Below are positions 1 through 8,787 of a stretch of 64,000 nt of DNA, piece after piece. The position numbers and the translations under genes were made by a program. This DNA comes from Massilia pinisoli (GTDB lineage: Bacteria > Pseudomonadota > Gammaproteobacteria > Burkholderiales > Burkholderiaceae_D): the NCBI RefSeq assembly GCF_024753285.1, contig NZ_JANUGW010000010.1, positions 124,001 through 188,000 on the forward strand, given 5' to 3'. Each line of letters begins with the position of its first letter. Positions within the stretch are counted from its first letter, which is position 1. The notes beneath the pieces were generated by a model that worked only from the letters and a program-made list of their open reading frames with translations, did no database searches and was not told where the DNA came from.

Positions 1-7
1 TCCCGCC

Positions 8-244
8 ATGTCCTTCTCCGCCACCCTGTTCCAGACCCCGGTCATGGCGCTGCCTTTCGCCCACCTGCTCGTCTTGATGGTCCAGCTGACCCTGCTGGGT
101 GGCCTCGTGATGTTCTTCCGTCCGCTGCTGATCGGCATCGCCCGTGCGCTGATGCTGGTCGTGCGCCCCCGTCCGACGAAGGACGAGTTGGCTGCACGCC
201 GTCAGCGTGCCGCAGCCGATGCCGGCGTCGTTGCATCGCACTGA
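8..244 (+). CDS. Small hydrophobic membrane protein, unknown function
   Basis: A 78-residue protein with two hydrophobic stretches (about residues 13-37 and 39-52), followed by a charged Arg/Ala-rich tail, so probably a two-pass inner-membrane protein with a cytoplasmic C terminus. I do not recognise a family. The gene is followed 35 bases after its stop by a good rho-independent terminator, which supports a real transcription unit ending here. Its upstream region is outside the window, so neither the ribosome-binding site nor an operon partner can be judged. Confidence 0.55.
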   Translation: MSFSATLFQTPVMALPFAHLLVLMVQLTLLGGLVMFFRPLLIGIARALMLVVRPRPTKDELAARRQRAAADAGVVASH

Positions 245-278
245 TCCTTACGATTAGTTTACACAGCTTCCTCCGCGA

Positions 279-314
279 AAGCGGCGTCCCGATGACCGGG
301 CGCCGCTTTTTTTT
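279..314 (+). terminator. Rho-independent terminator
   Basis: The arms AAGCGGCGTCCC and GGGCGCCGCTT pair with one bulged T around a GATGACC loop, followed by an eight-T run. It ends the transcript of the small membrane protein. Confidence 0.85.
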
Positions 315-784
315 CGTCCAGATTTCCCGTCTCTCCCCCTGAAACGTAAGCCAGTCTCACCCGTCGCGGGTAACTCGAGGTCGCTCAGGTTGTCAGGCGG
401 TTTTTCGGGGATTTCATTTAACAATGAGTCGATATCGAATATTGGTATCAAAAAATCGATGATCGTGTAAATGATGAGTTAACGTCATATTCAAAGATGA
501 TGGAGCTAGGTTAGCGAAATATCGCCAGCTTCATGACGACCTCATCAATCGCGTTGTGCGATCTAATGGGGGTGCGCGAAATCGTCATGATGACGGAATA
601 TTGATGAGATTTGCTTGAAAATGAATAAAGAATGGAAGAAGTTCATGTTTGGTTACAATGGACTGATAAGTTATCGTAACTATCGATTGTGTCGAACGGA
701 TGAAGCGCCAGAGGCGTCCGCGTGCCGGCTGGCCTCCACCTCCATCCGAAAAATCGGCAGGCACGCAGTCAAAAACGCGGGGCG
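315..784. other. Intergenic stretch without a convincing gene
   Basis: This stretch lies between two terminators. From about 410 to 720 it is clearly more AT-rich than its surroundings. Short open frames exist here but lack a ribosome-binding site and run into the terminators or the antisense of the next gene. One short dyad, CGTCAT-G-ATGACG at 583-595, is visible. No RNA gene or promoter can be named with confidence; the AT-rich part could be a remnant of acquired DNA. Confidence 0.5.
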
Positions 785-825
785 AAAAAAAACGCGGCCG
801 CCGGTCGCCCGGGGCCGCGTTTTTT
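785..825 (-). terminator. Rho-independent terminator (usable from both strands)
   Basis: ACGCGGCC and GGCCGCGT arms are flanked by an A-run on the left (785-792) and a T-run on the right (820-825). On the minus strand it sits just downstream of the chalcone-isomerase-like gene and gives a hairpin plus T tract. Confidence 0.85.
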
Positions 826-839
826 GGAAGACATGGCGC

Positions 840-1439
840 TTACTTGGCTTCGCCCAGCAGTGCCGGCTTCAGCGAGCGGTCGACCGGCTTGTCGCCCAGC
901 CAGATGCGCAGGATGGCGTTATAAAAATTGATGTCGGGGATCGGGCCGCCCAGCTTCTGGCCATTCAGTTCGGCCTGGGTGCCGGTGCCCGGGATCCAGT
1001 CCAGGTGCAGCACGTCGCCCTTCTTGAGGCCGTCGACGGAGGCGAACAATTCACCCATCTTGCTGATCTGGGCCACGATGCGCTGTTTCTCGGCCTTGTC
1101 GATGTTCTCGTTCAGGCCATCCATGAAGGCCTTGCCGAAATCTTCCGACGAGATGTCGCGCGCCATCTGCAAGGTCACGCGGCGCGGGCCCTCTTCCTTC
1201 AGGATCTCGGCCGTGTTGTTCTTCTTTTCCGGCAGGTACAGGCCGGCCGCATAGACCTTGACGATGAACTTCGTGCGCATGCCGGCACCGTTCAGTTTGA
1301 GGTCCTTGCCGGCGACCTTGGTCGTGTCGTCGAACTTGTAGCCGCTGATGTCGACGGCCGCGACGGCGGGCAGGCTGGCGGCGAGCGTGAGGATGGCGCC
1401 GGCGAGCAGGGCTTTGATGGCGGATTTACGTGTAGTCAT
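840..1439 (-). CDS. Chalcone-isomerase-like secreted protein
   Basis: A 199-residue protein with an N-terminal signal peptide (hydrophobic about 8-27, ending in AVAA). The rest matches the bacterial chalcone isomerase-like family: a 'KVYAAGLYL' strand, the conserved 'GP.RVTLQMARDIS' region and a C-terminal 'NAILRIWLGDKPVD' segment. Bacterial members are mostly periplasmic proteins of unknown role and are not known to make flavonoids. A strong site (AAAGGAGA) lies 7 bases before the ATG. The gene follows the chemoreceptor on the same strand by 51 bases and is closed by a terminator, so the two may share a transcript. Confidence 0.85.
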   Translation of the reverse strand: MTTRKSAIKALLAGAILTLAASLPAVAAVDISGYKFDDTTKVAGKDLKLNGAGMRTKFIVKVYAAGLYLPEKKNNTAEILKEEGPRRVTLQMARDISSEDFGKAFMDGLNENIDKAEKQRIVAQISKMGELFASVDGLKKGDVLHLDWIPGTGTQAELNGQKLGGPIPDINFYNAILRIWLGDKPVDRSLKPALLGEAK

Positions 1440-1490
1440 GTCTGTCTCCTTTGTGGGAAGGCTATCGTTGTGAAAATCGTTGGCTGCGGT

Positions 1491-3098
1491 TCAGGCCGCG
1501 GCCAGCGCCTGGTGCGAACGTGCCGGCCGGGGCGTCGCTTGCGCCTCCGCGCCCGCGTTTTGCAACTTGAACACGCTGACGGCGCGCGACAGCCGCTGCG
1601 CTTGTTCTTGCATCGAAGCGGCGGCCACGGCAGCCTGTTCGACGAGGGCCGCGTTCTGCTGCGTCGTTTCGTCCATCTCGACGATGGTCTGGCTGACCTG
1701 GGCGATGCCGGCACTCTGTTCGAGGCTGGCAGCCGTAATTTCGCCCATGATGTCGGTAACGCGGCGTACGCTTTCGACGACCTCTTCCATCGTCACGCCG
1801 GCCTGCTCGACGAGCGTGCTGCCCTCTTGCACCTTATCCACGGAATCGCCGATCAAGAGCTTGATCTCCTTGGCAGCCGCGGCCGAGCGCTGCGCCAGGC
1901 TGCGCACTTCGGATGCGACGACGGCGAAGCCGCGACCCTGCTCGCCCGCGCGCGCGGCCTCGACCGCGGCATTCAGCGCGAGGATGTTCGTCTGGAAGGC
2001 GATGCCGTCGATCACGCCGATGATGTCCACGATTTTCTTGGATGACGCGGTGATGGAACCCATCGTGTCGATCACGTGCGCGACGACGGAACCGCCCCGC
2101 GCCGCCACCTCGGACGCCTGGGCCGCGAGCTTGTTGGCCTGGCGGGCGTTGTCCGCGTTCTGCTGCACGGTGCCCGTCAGCGCGCGCATCGAGCTCGACG
2201 TCTGCGCCAGCGAAGCGGCCTGCGATTCCGTGCGCGTCGACAGGTCCTGGTTGCCGCTGGCAATTTCGCCAGACGCACAGGACATCGATTCGGTACTCGT
2301 GCGCACCTCGCCAACGATGCGGATCAGGCTGTCGTTCATGTGGCGCAGCGCGTCCATCATTTGCCCTGCCTCGTCGCGGCTGTCGACGGCGATATTGCTC
2401 GTGAGGTCGCCGTCGGCCACGCGCCGTGCGATCTCCACCACCTGCCCCAGCGGACGCGTAATGCTGCGCGTCGCGAGCCACGCGACGCCCAGCGACAGCC
2501 CGGCCGCGACCGTCGTCAGCGCCAGGATCAGCATCTGCGTGCGCTGCGTGACGGCGGCCGTGTTGGCGCCGGCCTGGTGCATCGCGGCGTTCTGCCAGGC
2601 GCTGAATTTGTCCAGCTGCTCGAAGTAGCGCGTCTGCTGCGGACGCAGCGAGAACATGAATTTCATCATCGCCTCGTCCTTCTTGTCCTCGTTGACGAGC
2701 TTGATGAATGTCGTCTGTGCCGGAAGGAACTTGTTCTGGATGGCGGCCAGCGCCTTCAGGATCTCCGTGGCTTCGGCATCGTCCGCGCTCTTCGCCAATG
2801 CCGCGACCTCGGCGGTGGCGCTGGCGCTGCGCGCTTCCGTGTTCGCCAGCTCCTTCTTGATCTGGTCGGGGTCGGTCATGATGAGGACGTTCAGCATGCT
2901 TCGCGTCGCCTCGCTCACGTCTTCCTTGATGTGGTTCGCCGTCACCGTATTGGCGTAGCGCACCTTGACGAGCGTATCCATCTCCTTGGTCAGGCTGGCA
3001 ATCCTGACATACGACAATCCGGCCAACAGCAGCAGCAGGGCAATCACAACCCCGAATCCGATCGCAAGGCGCTGGCCGATACTCATGTTTCTAATCAT
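1491..3098 (-). CDS. Methyl-accepting chemotaxis protein
   Basis: Transmembrane chemoreceptor of 535 residues. TM1 is at about 11-31, then a periplasmic four-helix-bundle-like sensor of about 150 residues, TM2 near 190-212, a HAMP linker and a long cytoplasmic signalling domain. The hairpin tip ([24 protein letters not shown] region) that contacts CheA and CheW is intact. The protein ends in an Ala-rich tail without the NWETF-type pentapeptide that tethers CheR. The frame is open further upstream, but the ATG at 3098 is chosen because GGGGAGA precedes it and TM1 then starts where expected. The ligand is unknown and no other chemotaxis genes are nearby. Confidence 0.93.
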   Translation of the reverse strand: MIRNMSIGQRLAIGFGVVIALLLLLAGLSYVRIASLTKEMDTLVKVRYANTVTANHIKEDVSEATRSMLNVLIMTDPDQIKKELANTEARSASATAEVAALAKSADDAEATEILKALAAIQNKFLPAQTTFIKLVNEDKKDEAMMKFMFSLRPQQTRYFEQLDKFSAWQNAAMHQAGANTAAVTQRTQMLILALTTVAAGLSLGVAWLATRSITRPLGQVVEIARRVADGDLTSNIAVDSRDEAGQMMDALRHMNDSLIRIVGEVRTSTESMSCASGEIASGNQDLSTRTESQAASLAQTSSSMRALTGTVQQNADNARQANKLAAQASEVAARGGSVVAHVIDTMGSITASSKKIVDIIGVIDGIAFQTNILALNAAVEAARAGEQGRGFAVVASEVRSLAQRSAAAAKEIKLLIGDSVDKVQEGSTLVEQAGVTMEEVVESVRRVTDIMGEITAASLEQSAGIAQVSQTIVEMDETTQQNAALVEQAAVAAASMQEQAQRLSRAVSVFKLQNAGAEAQATPRPARSHQALAAA

Positions 3099-3280
3099 TA
3101 TTTTGAGTCTCCCCGTCCGAAAAAAGAATGGGCGTGCTAATTTTGCAAGATAAATATAGCACTGATTAATTTCATGAAATGAAAGACCCGAAATTATTTT
3201 AATGCTGCGAACGCACAATCCAGGTCGCGCACCAGAGCGCGGCCGAGCAAGAACAAGGGTTTGTTGTGCACCAAAGCAGG

Positions 3281-3316
3281 GCATCAAAGTGTTGTGTTTT
3301 GGAACAACTTTGATGC
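3281..3316. repeat. Imperfect inverted repeat (hairpin) after the DUF1003 gene
   Basis: GCATCAAAGT-g-TTGT pairs with ACAACTTTGATGC around an 8-base loop, giving a 14-bp stem with one bulged G. It lies 10 bases beyond the stop of the DUF1003 gene and has no T tract, so it is either a weak terminator, an mRNA-stabilising hairpin or a binding site. Confidence 0.5.
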
Positions 3317-3326
3317 ATGACGTGCA

Positions 3327-3896
3327 TCATCCGCGGGACTTGCGGATCCCTGCCTCGCCGTATGGTTCGTCCTGCGTGCGTTCGATCGCCGTCAACACGG
3401 CTTTCGGATCGGCCGGCTTGGCCAGTTCCGCGGCCTCGTCATCGTCCTTGTCGCGCACGCCCGGCATGTCGCGCCGCAACTCTTCCAGCAACTGGATGAT
3501 CTTGCTGGTCTTTTCTTCGGTCAGCAGATTGACTTGCAAGTCGAGGTGCGCGTGGTGGTCGGCCAGCCGGGACATGCGGTTCTGGCGGATCAGCACGGTG
3601 GTCGAGATGATGAAGGCGTTCAGGCCGACGATGCCCTGCAGCCAGAAGAACGGCGGCTCGTCGACCTGTCGCCAGCCGAAGTCGTCCGCCAGAAGATTGG
3701 CCGTGATCCACCCCACGACGAACAACGCGTTCGCCGCGACATAGCCGGGACTGCCGAGGAATAGCGCCACCTTTTCGACGACGCGCTGGGTCGCCGACAC
3801 CTGGTCCTCGTGCCGGGCGTAGAACTCGGCGACCGTGTCGATGTTGTCGCTCACCGACGAGGGCAAACCGGCACGGGAGTCGGGATCGTCGCTCAT
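3327..3896 (-). CDS. DUF1003 family inner-membrane protein
   Basis: A 189-residue protein matching DUF1003. An N-terminal soluble segment is followed by two transmembrane helices (about 56-70 and 86-103), the conserved 'LNAFIISTTVLIRQNRMS' junction, and a helical cytoplasmic tail containing 'DLQVNLLTEEKTSKIIQLLEEL'. Function is unknown; members are common in proteobacteria and are thought to be small membrane proteins of stress or envelope physiology. The gene stands alone. No strong ribosome-binding site is visible before the ATG, so the start is less sure than the family call. Confidence 0.85.
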   Translation of the reverse strand: MSDDPDSRAGLPSSVSDNIDTVAEFYARHEDQVSATQRVVEKVALFLGSPGYVAANALFVVGWITANLLADDFGWRQVDEPPFFWLQGIVGLNAFIISTTVLIRQNRMSRLADHHAHLDLQVNLLTEEKTSKIIQLLEELRRDMPGVRDKDDDEAAELAKPADPKAVLTAIERTQDEPYGEAGIRKSRG

Positions 3897-3970
3897 GAAG
3901 CGAGCATAGCATGCACGTCCGACGGGCCGCGGACGATACCGGCGCGCCGCATGATCGACGCAACGGCGCC

Positions 3971-3997
3971 AAAAGAAAAGCCGGCGCGGGGCCGGCT
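3971..3997 (-). terminator. Terminator of the rsmD-coaD-ferredoxin unit
   Basis: AGCCGGC and GCCGGCT arms with a 5-base loop; on the minus strand the hairpin is followed by TTTTCTTTT. It lies 7 bases after the ferredoxin stop codon. Confidence 0.8.
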
Positions 3998-4004
3998 CGT
4001 GCGT

Positions 4005-4873
<869 letters not shown>

Positions 4874-4910
4874 CTATTGTTTAAGCAGTTTTACCGAGAA
4901 AAGCGGTGTT

Positions 4911-5549
4911 TTAACGCAACTTTAGCAGGTGGTAATGCACCATACCGGCCTTGTCCGCACGCACCAGCTGCCACGGCTGCAGCCATTCGGGGACGTCTCC
5001 GGCCTCTTCCGTCTCCGGGAACGGCAAGCGCTCGCCTGATTCGGCATACACGAGGCCGCCATCGTTCAGCAGTTGCGTGCACAGCGGCAGCGACTGGCTC
5101 AGGAAATCCTGCTGGTACGGCGGGTCGAGGAAGATCACGTCGAAGCGCTGGCCGCGCTGGATCAGGTCGCGCGCGACGGCCAGCGCGTCCGCGCGGATCA
5201 CGCGCACGTTGTCCGCTTTCAGCTTGTCCTTGATCAGTTCGAGTTGGCGCACGACGGGGCCGACGGTGTCGATCATCGTGACCGACCGCGCGCCACGGCT
5301 GGCCGCCTCGAAACCGAGGGCGCCGCTGCCGGCGAACAGGTCGAGGCAGTCGGCACGGTCCCAGTCGCCCGTCATCTGGTGGTTGATCCAGTTGAAGACG
5401 GTTTCGCGCACGCGGTCGGGCGTCGGGCGCAGCCCGAACGCATCGAGGACGGGCAGCGGGGTGCGTTTCCAGGTGCCGCCGATGATGCGGACTTGTTGTG
5501 GCGGGCCTTGGCGGCGGGCGTACGTGGGGGCGGACTTCTTCTTTTGCAT
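4911..5549 (-). CDS. rsmD: 16S rRNA (guanine-966-N2)-methyltransferase
   Basis: RsmD methylates G966 of 16S rRNA using S-adenosylmethionine. The 212-residue protein has the RsmD N terminus ('VRIIGGTWKRTPLPV', 'LRPTPDRVRETVFNWI'), the SAM-binding 'LDLFAGSGALGFEAASRGA' loop and the catalytic 'FLDPPY' motif typical of amino-methyltransferases acting on nucleic acid. A Lys-rich start precedes the domain. It is followed by coaD after 121 bases, a common gene pairing. Confidence 0.96.
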   Translation of the reverse strand: MQKKKSAPTYARRQGPPQQVRIIGGTWKRTPLPVLDAFGLRPTPDRVRETVFNWINHQMTGDWDRADCLDLFAGSGALGFEAASRGARSVTMIDTVGPVVRQLELIKDKLKADNVRVIRADALAVARDLIQRGQRFDVIFLDPPYQQDFLSQSLPLCTQLLNDGGLVYAESGERLPFPETEEAGDVPEWLQPWQLVRADKAGMVHYHLLKLR

Positions 5550-5610
5550 GGGCGGGACTATAGCATGCGGCGAAACGGGCTTTTACGCGCCGTCGCCGCA
5601 CCATCCACCA

Positions 5611-6507
5611 TTATTTCCCGACTGCGAGCGCATTGAAATCGTTGATCCAGCCCTGCATGCGTTTTTGTGCATGGGCTTTCTGTTCCGGCGTCGTGAGGCG
5701 GATCACGGTCAGGATGAATTTCGACGTGCTGTCGATATAGGCGTCGAAGAATGCCTTGCGGTCCGGCGCGTCCATGCGGTCGAAGAAATCGCGCAGCAGA
5801 TCGTGGATTGCCGCCATCGTCTGTTCCTTGTTCAGCCTGTCCTTGTGGACGTGCTGCAGCAGCGCGACGATTTTCTTCTGACGCAGCATGCGTTCCTGCA
5901 GCCAGACGTCGTTGTCGAGCGGCCGCGCGTCGGATGCCTTGCGCACCGCCGCTTCCTGGTCGCGGCTGAAGTTACCGAACCACAGGTCGAACTGCTCCAT
6001 CGACTTTTTATAGCGCGCCTTCTGCTGGTCCTCGACGCTGCCGCTCATGAATTTCTTGCGGAAGTCGTCATTGTTCTTGGCGAACTTCTTTTCCATTTGC
6101 GCGATCTGTTCCGGCTTGATCGACATGGCGAGATCGGCCAGCTGCGGCAGCGCCTTGAACGCGAGCAGCTCCGTGCGCGCCTTGATGTCGCGGTAGTCGG
6201 ACAGCAGCTCGTCCTGGGTGACGTTGCCGTCGCCGAGCTGGCGCTGCATCTTGCTCATCAGGCCGGCGTAATCGCGCAGCTGCGTCGTGCGGTGCCACTG
6301 CAGCAGGCTGTCGATGTCTTTCTTGACCCAGTCGGACTGGTCGCTGTCGAGATCGAGATAAGCGTTCAACCACCAGTACAGCAGCGTGTCACCGTGGTTG
6401 TAGGTGAAGCGGATCGCGCTGCAGGCGCTCAGCAGCGCAACGAAGGCGACCAGGAATAACAGACGTATCCGCAGGAACGCGGTAGGGGGCGTGTTAAACT
6501 TTTTCAT
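5611..6507 (-). CDS. DUF6279 family lipoprotein
   Basis: A 298-residue predicted lipoprotein. After a basic N terminus, a hydrophobic helix ends in LLSAC (a lipobox with Cys near residue 28), so it should be lipid-anchored in the envelope. The mature part is helical and charged; the 'IRFTYNHGDTLLYWWLNAYLDLD' start matches the DUF6279 family, whose role is unknown. The frame is open to 6636, but that would overlap glmU; the ATG at 6507 places the lipobox correctly. It is divergent from glmU with only 30 bases between the two start codons. Confidence 0.85.
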   Translation of the reverse strand: MKKFNTPPTAFLRIRLLFLVAFVALLSACSAIRFTYNHGDTLLYWWLNAYLDLDSDQSDWVKKDIDSLLQWHRTTQLRDYAGLMSKMQRQLGDGNVTQDELLSDYRDIKARTELLAFKALPQLADLAMSIKPEQIAQMEKKFAKNNDDFRKKFMSGSVEDQQKARYKKSMEQFDLWFGNFSRDQEAAVRKASDARPLDNDVWLQERMLRQKKIVALLQHVHKDRLNKEQTMAAIHDLLRDFFDRMDAPDRKAFFDAYIDSTSKFILTVIRLTTPEQKAHAQKRMQGWINDFNALAVGK

Positions 6508-6537
6508 CTTTTTTAACTCATTTTTTGAAAACGGCTT

Positions 6538-7914
6538 ATGAACGTAGTCATCCTCGCCGCCGGCATGGGAAAGCGCATGCAATCCGCACTGCCAAAAGTC
6601 TTGCATCCGCTCGCCGGCAAGCCGCTGTTGCAGCATGTGATCGACACGGCGCGCGGCCTGAACCCGAGCAAATTATGCGTGATTTATGGACACGGCGGCG
6701 CAGCGGTGCCGAGTGCGGTTCAAGCCTGGTCCTTTGACGGCGGCGTCGCGATCGATACCGCCCTGCAAGAACCGCAGCTGGGTACCGGCCACGCCGTCAT
6801 GCAAGCCCTGCCGCAAATCGACGAGAACGCGCCGACGCTCGTGCTGTACGGCGACGTGCCGCTGACGACGGCCGCATCGCTGCGCCGCCTGGTCGAGGCC
6901 GCCGGTAACGACAAGCTCGCCATCTTGACCGTCGAACAAGCCAATCCGTTCGGGCTGGGCCGCATCGTACGCGAGAATGGCGAGATCGTGCGGATCGTGG
7001 AGGAAAAAGATGCGAACGAAGCCGAACGCGCCATCCGCGAAATCAACAGTGGCATCATGGTCATCCCGACCCGCTTCCTGACCGGCTGGCTGGGCGCGCT
7101 GAAGAACAATAACGCACAGGGCGAGTACTACCTGACCGACATCGTCGCCCAGGCCGTCGCGGCCGGCGTACCCGTCGTGTCGGCCCAGCCGTCGGCCGAA
7201 TGGGAAGTGGCGGGCGTGAACAGCAAGGTGCAACTGGCCGAGCTCGAGCGCCGTCACCAGCTGAACATCGCCACCGCCCTGCTCGAGAAGGGCGTGACGT
7301 TGATGGATCCGGCGCGCATCGACGTGCGGGGCGAACTCGTCTGCGGACGCGACGTCACCGTCGACGTCGGCTGCGTGTTCGAAGGCCGCGTCGTCATCGG
7401 CGACGGCGTGACGATCGGCGCGCACAGCGTCCTCGTGGACGCGACCGTCGGGGCGGGCACGCAGATCAAGCCGTTCTGCCACGTGGAAGGCGCCGTCGTT
7501 GGCGACAAGTCGATCATCGGCCCCTACGCGCGCCTGCGCCCGGGTACGACGCTCGGCGAGGACGTCCACGTCGGCAACTTCGTCGAGATCAAGAACAGCA
7601 ACGTCGCCGCCCACAGCAAGGCAAACCACCTGGCCTATGTGGGCGACGCCGACGTCGGCTCGCGCGTGAACATCGGCGCCGGCACCATCACCTGCAACTA
7701 CGATGGCGCCAATAAATTCCGCACGACCATCGAGGACGACGCGTTCATCGGCAGCGACAGCCAGCTGGTGGCACCCGTTACGGTCGGCAAGGGCGCGACG
7801 CTCGGCGCCGGCACGACGCTGACGAAGGATGCGCCGGCGGGCAAACTGACGATTTCCCGTCCGAAGCAATTGACGATCGAGGGTTGGAAGCGCCCCGTGA
7901 AGGTCAAGAAATAA
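6538..7914 (+). CDS. glmU: Bifunctional GlmU: GlcNAc-1-P uridyltransferase / GlcN-1-P acetyltransferase
   Basis: GlmU acetylates glucosamine-1-phosphate and then couples it to UTP, giving UDP-GlcNAc for peptidoglycan and LPS. The 458-residue protein has the N-terminal pyrophosphorylase signature '[20 protein letters not shown]', the 'LYGDVPL' metal site and 'GEYYLTDI' loop, and a C-terminal left-handed beta-helix with hexapeptide repeats (from about residue 255) including '[27 protein letters not shown]' residues of the acetyltransferase site. Length is normal. The next enzyme-linked gene, glmS, lies 870 bases downstream on the same strand, separated by a regulator gene. Confidence 0.97.
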   Translation: MNVVILAAGMGKRMQSALPKVLHPLAGKPLLQHVIDTARGLNPSKLCVIYGHGGAAVPSAVQAWSFDGGVAIDTALQEPQLGTGHAVMQALPQIDENAPTLVLYGDVPLTTAASLRRLVEAAGNDKLAILTVEQANPFGLGRIVRENGEIVRIVEEKDANEAERAIREINSGIMVIPTRFLTGWLGALKNNNAQGEYYLTDIVAQAVAAGVPVVSAQPSAEWEVAGVNSKVQLAELERRHQLNIATALLEKGVTLMDPARIDVRGELVCGRDVTVDVGCVFEGRVVIGDGVTIGAHSVLVDATVGAGTQIKPFCHVEGAVVGDKSIIGPYARLRPGTTLGEDVHVGNFVEIKNSNVAAHSKANHLAYVGDADVGSRVNIGAGTITCNYDGANKFRTTIEDDAFIGSDSQLVAPVTVGKGATLGAGTTLTKDAPAGKLTISRPKQLTIEGWKRPVKVKK

Positions 7915-7932
7915 ACCTGTCCACCGACTACA

Positions 7933-8041
7933 CACAGGCAGGCCACAGGCTGATCACAGGGTAATCACAGCCTGATCCACTGCCTGTGCACAGGGTGTTC
8001 CACCGGCTGTGCACAACGTCTTCCACAGAGTCATCCACAGG
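7933..8041. repeat. Phased array of ten DnaA-box-like CACAGG motifs
   Basis: Directly after glmU, CACAGG or one- to three-base variants begin at 7933, 7944, 7955, 7966, 7978, 7989, 8001, 8012, 8024 and 8036, a spacing of 11 or 12 bases throughout. Several copies carry the preceding bases of a DnaA box (TGATCACAG, TAATCACAG, TGATCCACT, TCATCCACA). All ten point the same way. The array lies between convergent genes, where no promoter operator is expected. Comparison with DnaA boxes is established knowledge; a replication or DnaA-titration role is inference. Confidence 0.7.
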
Positions 8042-8152
8042 TCTGGCGTGTGCTCCCGGCGGGCTTGTTCGTTTCAGAAAGCCGCTGAAATGCGAGGGTG
8101 GCGGGAGATGGCGGCGCGTTTGTCCCGATACGGCGGGCACATCCGCACAAAG

Positions 8153-8161
8153 TTATCCACA
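8153..8161. promoter_or_regulatory. Perfect DnaA box TTATCCACA
   Basis: An exact match to the high-affinity DnaA consensus TTATCCACA, six bases beyond the stop codon of the Lrp-type regulator and about 110 bases from the end of the phased array. It has the same orientation as the array motifs. Confidence 0.65.
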
Positions 8162-8166
8162 GCTCA

Positions 8167-8640
8167 TTACACTGCGATACGGGTTTCGAATTTGCTGCGG
8201 AACGTCGAGAAATAGGCTTTCACGTTACGCACATTGCTGTGCGTGGTGAACAGGCGGTGCGCCAGCGCGTGGTAGGCGGGCATGTCGGCGACTTGCACGA
8301 CGAGCACGAAATCCGGACCGGGCGACACGCGGTAGCACTGCAGCACGGCCGCCTCGTCCGCCACGACCCGCTCGAATTCCTCCATGCGGTCGGCGGCCTG
8401 CACGTCCAGCGTGATCTCGACGATGGCCGAAAGACGCGATCCGACCTTGTCCGGTGCGACGATCGCAACTTGCCGCTCGATAACACCGTTTTCCCTGAGC
8501 TGTTTGACGCGGCGCAGGCAAGTGGGTGGCGAGACGTGTACCAATTCTGCCAATTCGGCATTAGTCTGCGACGCATCAACCTGCAGGATGTTCAGGATGC
8601 GACGATCCACATCGTCGAGTATCGGGTCTTCTGTAGACAT
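8167..8640 (-). CDS. Lrp/AsnC family transcriptional regulator
   Basis: A 157-residue DNA-binding protein of the feast/famine type. Residues about 8-65 form the helix-turn-helix ('LDDVDRRILNILQVDASQTNAELAELVHVSPPTCLRRVKQL'); residues about 75-150 form the RAM effector-binding domain, with the 'VLQCYRVSPGPDFVLVVQVADM' core. Such proteins usually sense an amino acid and often regulate the adjacent gene and themselves. It is divergent from glmS, with 147 bases between the start codons; its specific target and ligand cannot be told. Confidence 0.92.
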   Translation of the reverse strand: MSTEDPILDDVDRRILNILQVDASQTNAELAELVHVSPPTCLRRVKQLRENGVIERQVAIVAPDKVGSRLSAIVEITLDVQAADRMEEFERVVADEAAVLQCYRVSPGPDFVLVVQVADMPAYHALAHRLFTTHSNVRNVKAYFSTFRSKFETRIAV

Positions 8641-8665
8641 CTTGGAAAATTTTTAATGTAGAAGT

Positions 8666-8678
8666 GAAATAATATTTC
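8666..8678. promoter_or_regulatory. AT-rich palindrome, candidate operator
   Basis: GAAATA-A-TATTTC is a perfect 13-base dyad, 26 bases upstream of the Lrp-type start codon and in the glmS/lrp divergent region. Its length and AT-rich centre resemble Lrp-family sites, so autoregulation is plausible but inferred. Confidence 0.4.
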
Positions 8679-8787
8679 TTGGCGAATGGCGTGTGAAATA
8701 ATCTATCAAAACATGCCGCACTTAGAAAGCATATTTCGTTAGCACTGCTCTAGAGTGCATGCATCAAATCAATACTGGAGGTTTTCC

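Noticed and set aside
254..451. Minus-strand open frame of 65 codons
   Set aside because: Its C-terminal third is the reverse of a strong terminator hairpin and it has no ribosome-binding site or recognisable similarity.
615..2045. Plus-strand open frame of 476 codons
   Set aside because: Most of it is antisense to the chalcone-isomerase-like and chemoreceptor genes, it reads through a terminator, and no ribosome-binding site precedes it.
7933..8161. The DnaA-like array as the chromosomal origin itself
   Set aside because: No dnaA, dnaN, gidA or rpmH nearby and no clear AT-rich unwinding element, so calling it oriC would go beyond the evidence.
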